From contig JAQFVV010006305.1 of the NCBI GenBank assembly GCA_028023455.1, forward strand, positions 4,083,001 to 4,147,000: DNA of 64,000 bases, written 5' to 3'. The notes under the pieces were generated by a model. It did not search any database. It was not told the DNA's origin and saw only the letters and a list, made by a program, of their open reading frames with translations. Positions 62,713-64,000 of this stretch are shown here, piece after piece. The position numbers and the translations under genes are program-made. The first letter of the stretch is position 1; every line of letters starts with the position of its first letter. The stretch is from Epiperipatus broadwayi (lineage: Eukaryota > Onychophora > Udeonychophora > Euonychophora > Peripatidae).

Positions 62713-63324
62713 GGAATTATACTATTACTATGAAACAGAGCAAAAGTAGTTTTATTCAGACACCAGTGATGTACCAAAAAAAAAATTCAAAATGATATTA
62801 TGAATGATTATCGATCAATTTAAAGTAACCTTAAATAGACATTAAAAAAATATAAAAAACAGTTGTAAGTACTATAATACATCCATCCATACAAGAAATA
62901 GTAGATAAATCAATGTAGTACTAAAACAGCTTCTCTAATCTCAAACAACATATATTTTAAAATGCTAAAAAACAAATATTGCATCAATGAAATAAAATGT
63001 GAATATGGAAGGATTTATATGAGGAAACCAGTTGCTCTACTTAAAAAAGATTAAAAATACAAACTGATGACTAGAAAAGAAAAATACAGATATATCTAAA
63101 ACAACAGCCTATGTATGTACCAATGAATATAAGTTCAATTAAAAAAAGACAAAATTATTAGATAGAGACAAAATAATACAAAAAAGAAAGTTTAAAAAAT
63201 TGTTCACATAACAGCAGGAAACAATTCTATAAATCAACATAATATGATAATTTATAATGTTTGGAACTATTCATTAACATTAATCTTAAAAAAAAGTGAA
63301 AAAATCAGGAGGGCTCTCATTGAT
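62713..63324. other. AT-rich DNA, nothing recognised
   Basis: No feature seen. Confidence 0.4.
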
Positions 63325-63560
63325 TTTATAAAATTCCTATTGATTGTTGCCTTTGACAAAAATGTCTAGTTGGTTAGAGGACTGTCTAAAATTCAATATT
63401 AATGAATCTAAAATCCTAAGTTCAATTCTCTTATTATTATCACTGATCAATACCTGAAGAAAAGATGAAAATGATTTTACTCAAAATGAGTTATTAGTAT
63501 GTGTATTATTACTAATAATTGAATGCATTTTGAAAGTTTAAGTTTGAAATTTTGTAAAAT
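63325..63560 (+). repeat. Dispersed repeat family R2, tRNA-like head and part of body
   Basis: TTGTTGCCTTTGACAAAAAT followed by GTCTAGTTGGTTAGAG, AAATTCAATATT and AAGTTCAATTCTC parallels 23945-24035 (A-box-like TCTAGTTGGTTAGAG, B-box-like AAGTTCAATTC). It continues with CCTGAAGAAAAG and ATTTTACTCAAAATG as in the R2 right arm. Clearly a diverged SINE copy. Confidence 0.6.
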
Positions 63561-63887
63561 ATTTAATAATTAATATTAGAATATGGGAATATTCAAATAA
63601 ATAATTGCAAAAACTATAAAAAGGAGTTTGATGTTAACCGATGAAATGCTTTCATTCTAAGGCTGTATGTACTGGAATGTTGTAAAACTGTGGTAATGTT
63701 GTTCCTAATAGTTTTCCCTAAACCCCAATTGATGTAGTATTACCTACTACTAATTGTCAGTGTATCACCAATGCTTCCCTATGCAGTGTAAAAGTGTTTT
63801 AAATTTAGAAATGGCTCTGCTATCACACGATTGCAGGTGTTCATGAAAAAATCCCATTTTGGCCATGACTCGTATGAGAAAAACAAA

Positions 63888-64000
63888 ATGGCTGAAGGCA
63901 ATAGCATAATCATTCAACTGTGGGATGTCCCAAAAACAGAAGCTGATGCAGTTGCCTTTCTGCAGACTCAGAACATCCTGCAACATGCCAATAAATGTTA
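63888..64000 (+). CDS. Merlin/IS1016-like transposase, N-terminus (truncated by window end)
   Basis: The frame opens with ATG at 63888, in an acceptable eukaryotic context (ACAAAATGG), and runs 37 codons to the window edge without a stop. The product begins MAEGNSIIIQLWDVPKTEAD, continues AVAFLQTQNIL and ends in NKC. The pattern E.DAV.FLQ...IL......C matches the N-terminus of Merlin/ISXO2 (IS1016)-type DDE transposases, where a helix ending in A..FLQ...+L is followed by the first Cys of a zinc-binding CxxC...C..C module and then the DDE catalytic core. Those later parts lie outside the window, so catalytic residues cannot be checked. The A+T bias is lower than upstream, suggesting a relatively recent insertion. 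Terminal inverted repeats could not be identified in the visible 5' flank. The overlapping minus-strand frame (63765-63986) is a shadow. Confidence 0.5.
   Translation, partial: MAEGNSIIIQLWDVPKTEADAVAFLQTQNILQHANKC

Noticed and set aside
63765-63986. 73-codon minus-strand ORF
   Set aside because: Overlaps the Merlin-like frame on the opposite strand and has no recognisable motif.

Overview
The window looks like nuclear DNA from a metazoan, probably an invertebrate, with a very A+T-rich and repeat-rich genome. It has long (TA)n, (AAT)n and (CA)n tracts, tRNA-derived SINE-like repeats, decayed non-LTR retrotransposons (LINEs), a Penelope-like element (PLE) fragment, MITEs with piggyBac-like and pogo/mariner-like ends, and the start of a Merlin/IS1016-like transposase. 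There are no prokaryotic operons, CRISPR arrays or convincing host genes. I cannot fix the clade from sequence alone; AT-rich cnidarians, flatworms and arachnids are all compatible.

Layout. 0-6 kb: AT-rich sequence with small tandem repeats only. 6-14 kb: + strand LINE remains (ORF1-like stretch, endonuclease start, endonuclease end, reverse transcriptase start), broken by about 4 kb of unrecognised sequence, then an inverted-repeat element and a dispersed repeat (family R1). 16-19.4 kb: a 660-bp fold-back element, a second decayed LINE RT and another R1 copy. 20-30 kb: tRNA-related repeats, family R2, a LINE 3' end on each strand and a 107-bp TA tract. 30-40 kb: a 200-bp palindrome, then two opposed copies of an approximately 2.1-kb LTR-like element enclosing SINE copies and a minus-strand RTE-like RT remnant. 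44-50.6 kb: a dense run of mobile elements: a piggyBac-type MITE, a pogo/mariner-type MITE, an R1 copy, a PLE fragment between inverted arms, a near-perfect 398-bp palindrome and a composite direct/inverted repeat. 54-58 kb: SINE copies split by a 3.1-kb TGTAACC...GGTTACA element. 59.2-60.3 kb: a second composite direct/inverted repeat. The window ends 37 codons into a Merlin-like transposase.

Nothing here forms a working pathway. The only open frames with recognisable homology are the truncated Merlin-like start and a short PLE GIY-YIG-tail frame; all LINE frames carry stops and frameshifts. The most distinctive feature is the number of fold-back structures. Three of them (49.1, 49.7 and 59.2 kb) are bounded by 12-14-bp direct repeats that look like target-site duplications (TSDs), and two of those share one architecture: two head-to-tail units followed by a partial inverted unit. 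This could be a non-autonomous element type, possibly mobilised by a PLE or LINE, but that is inference.
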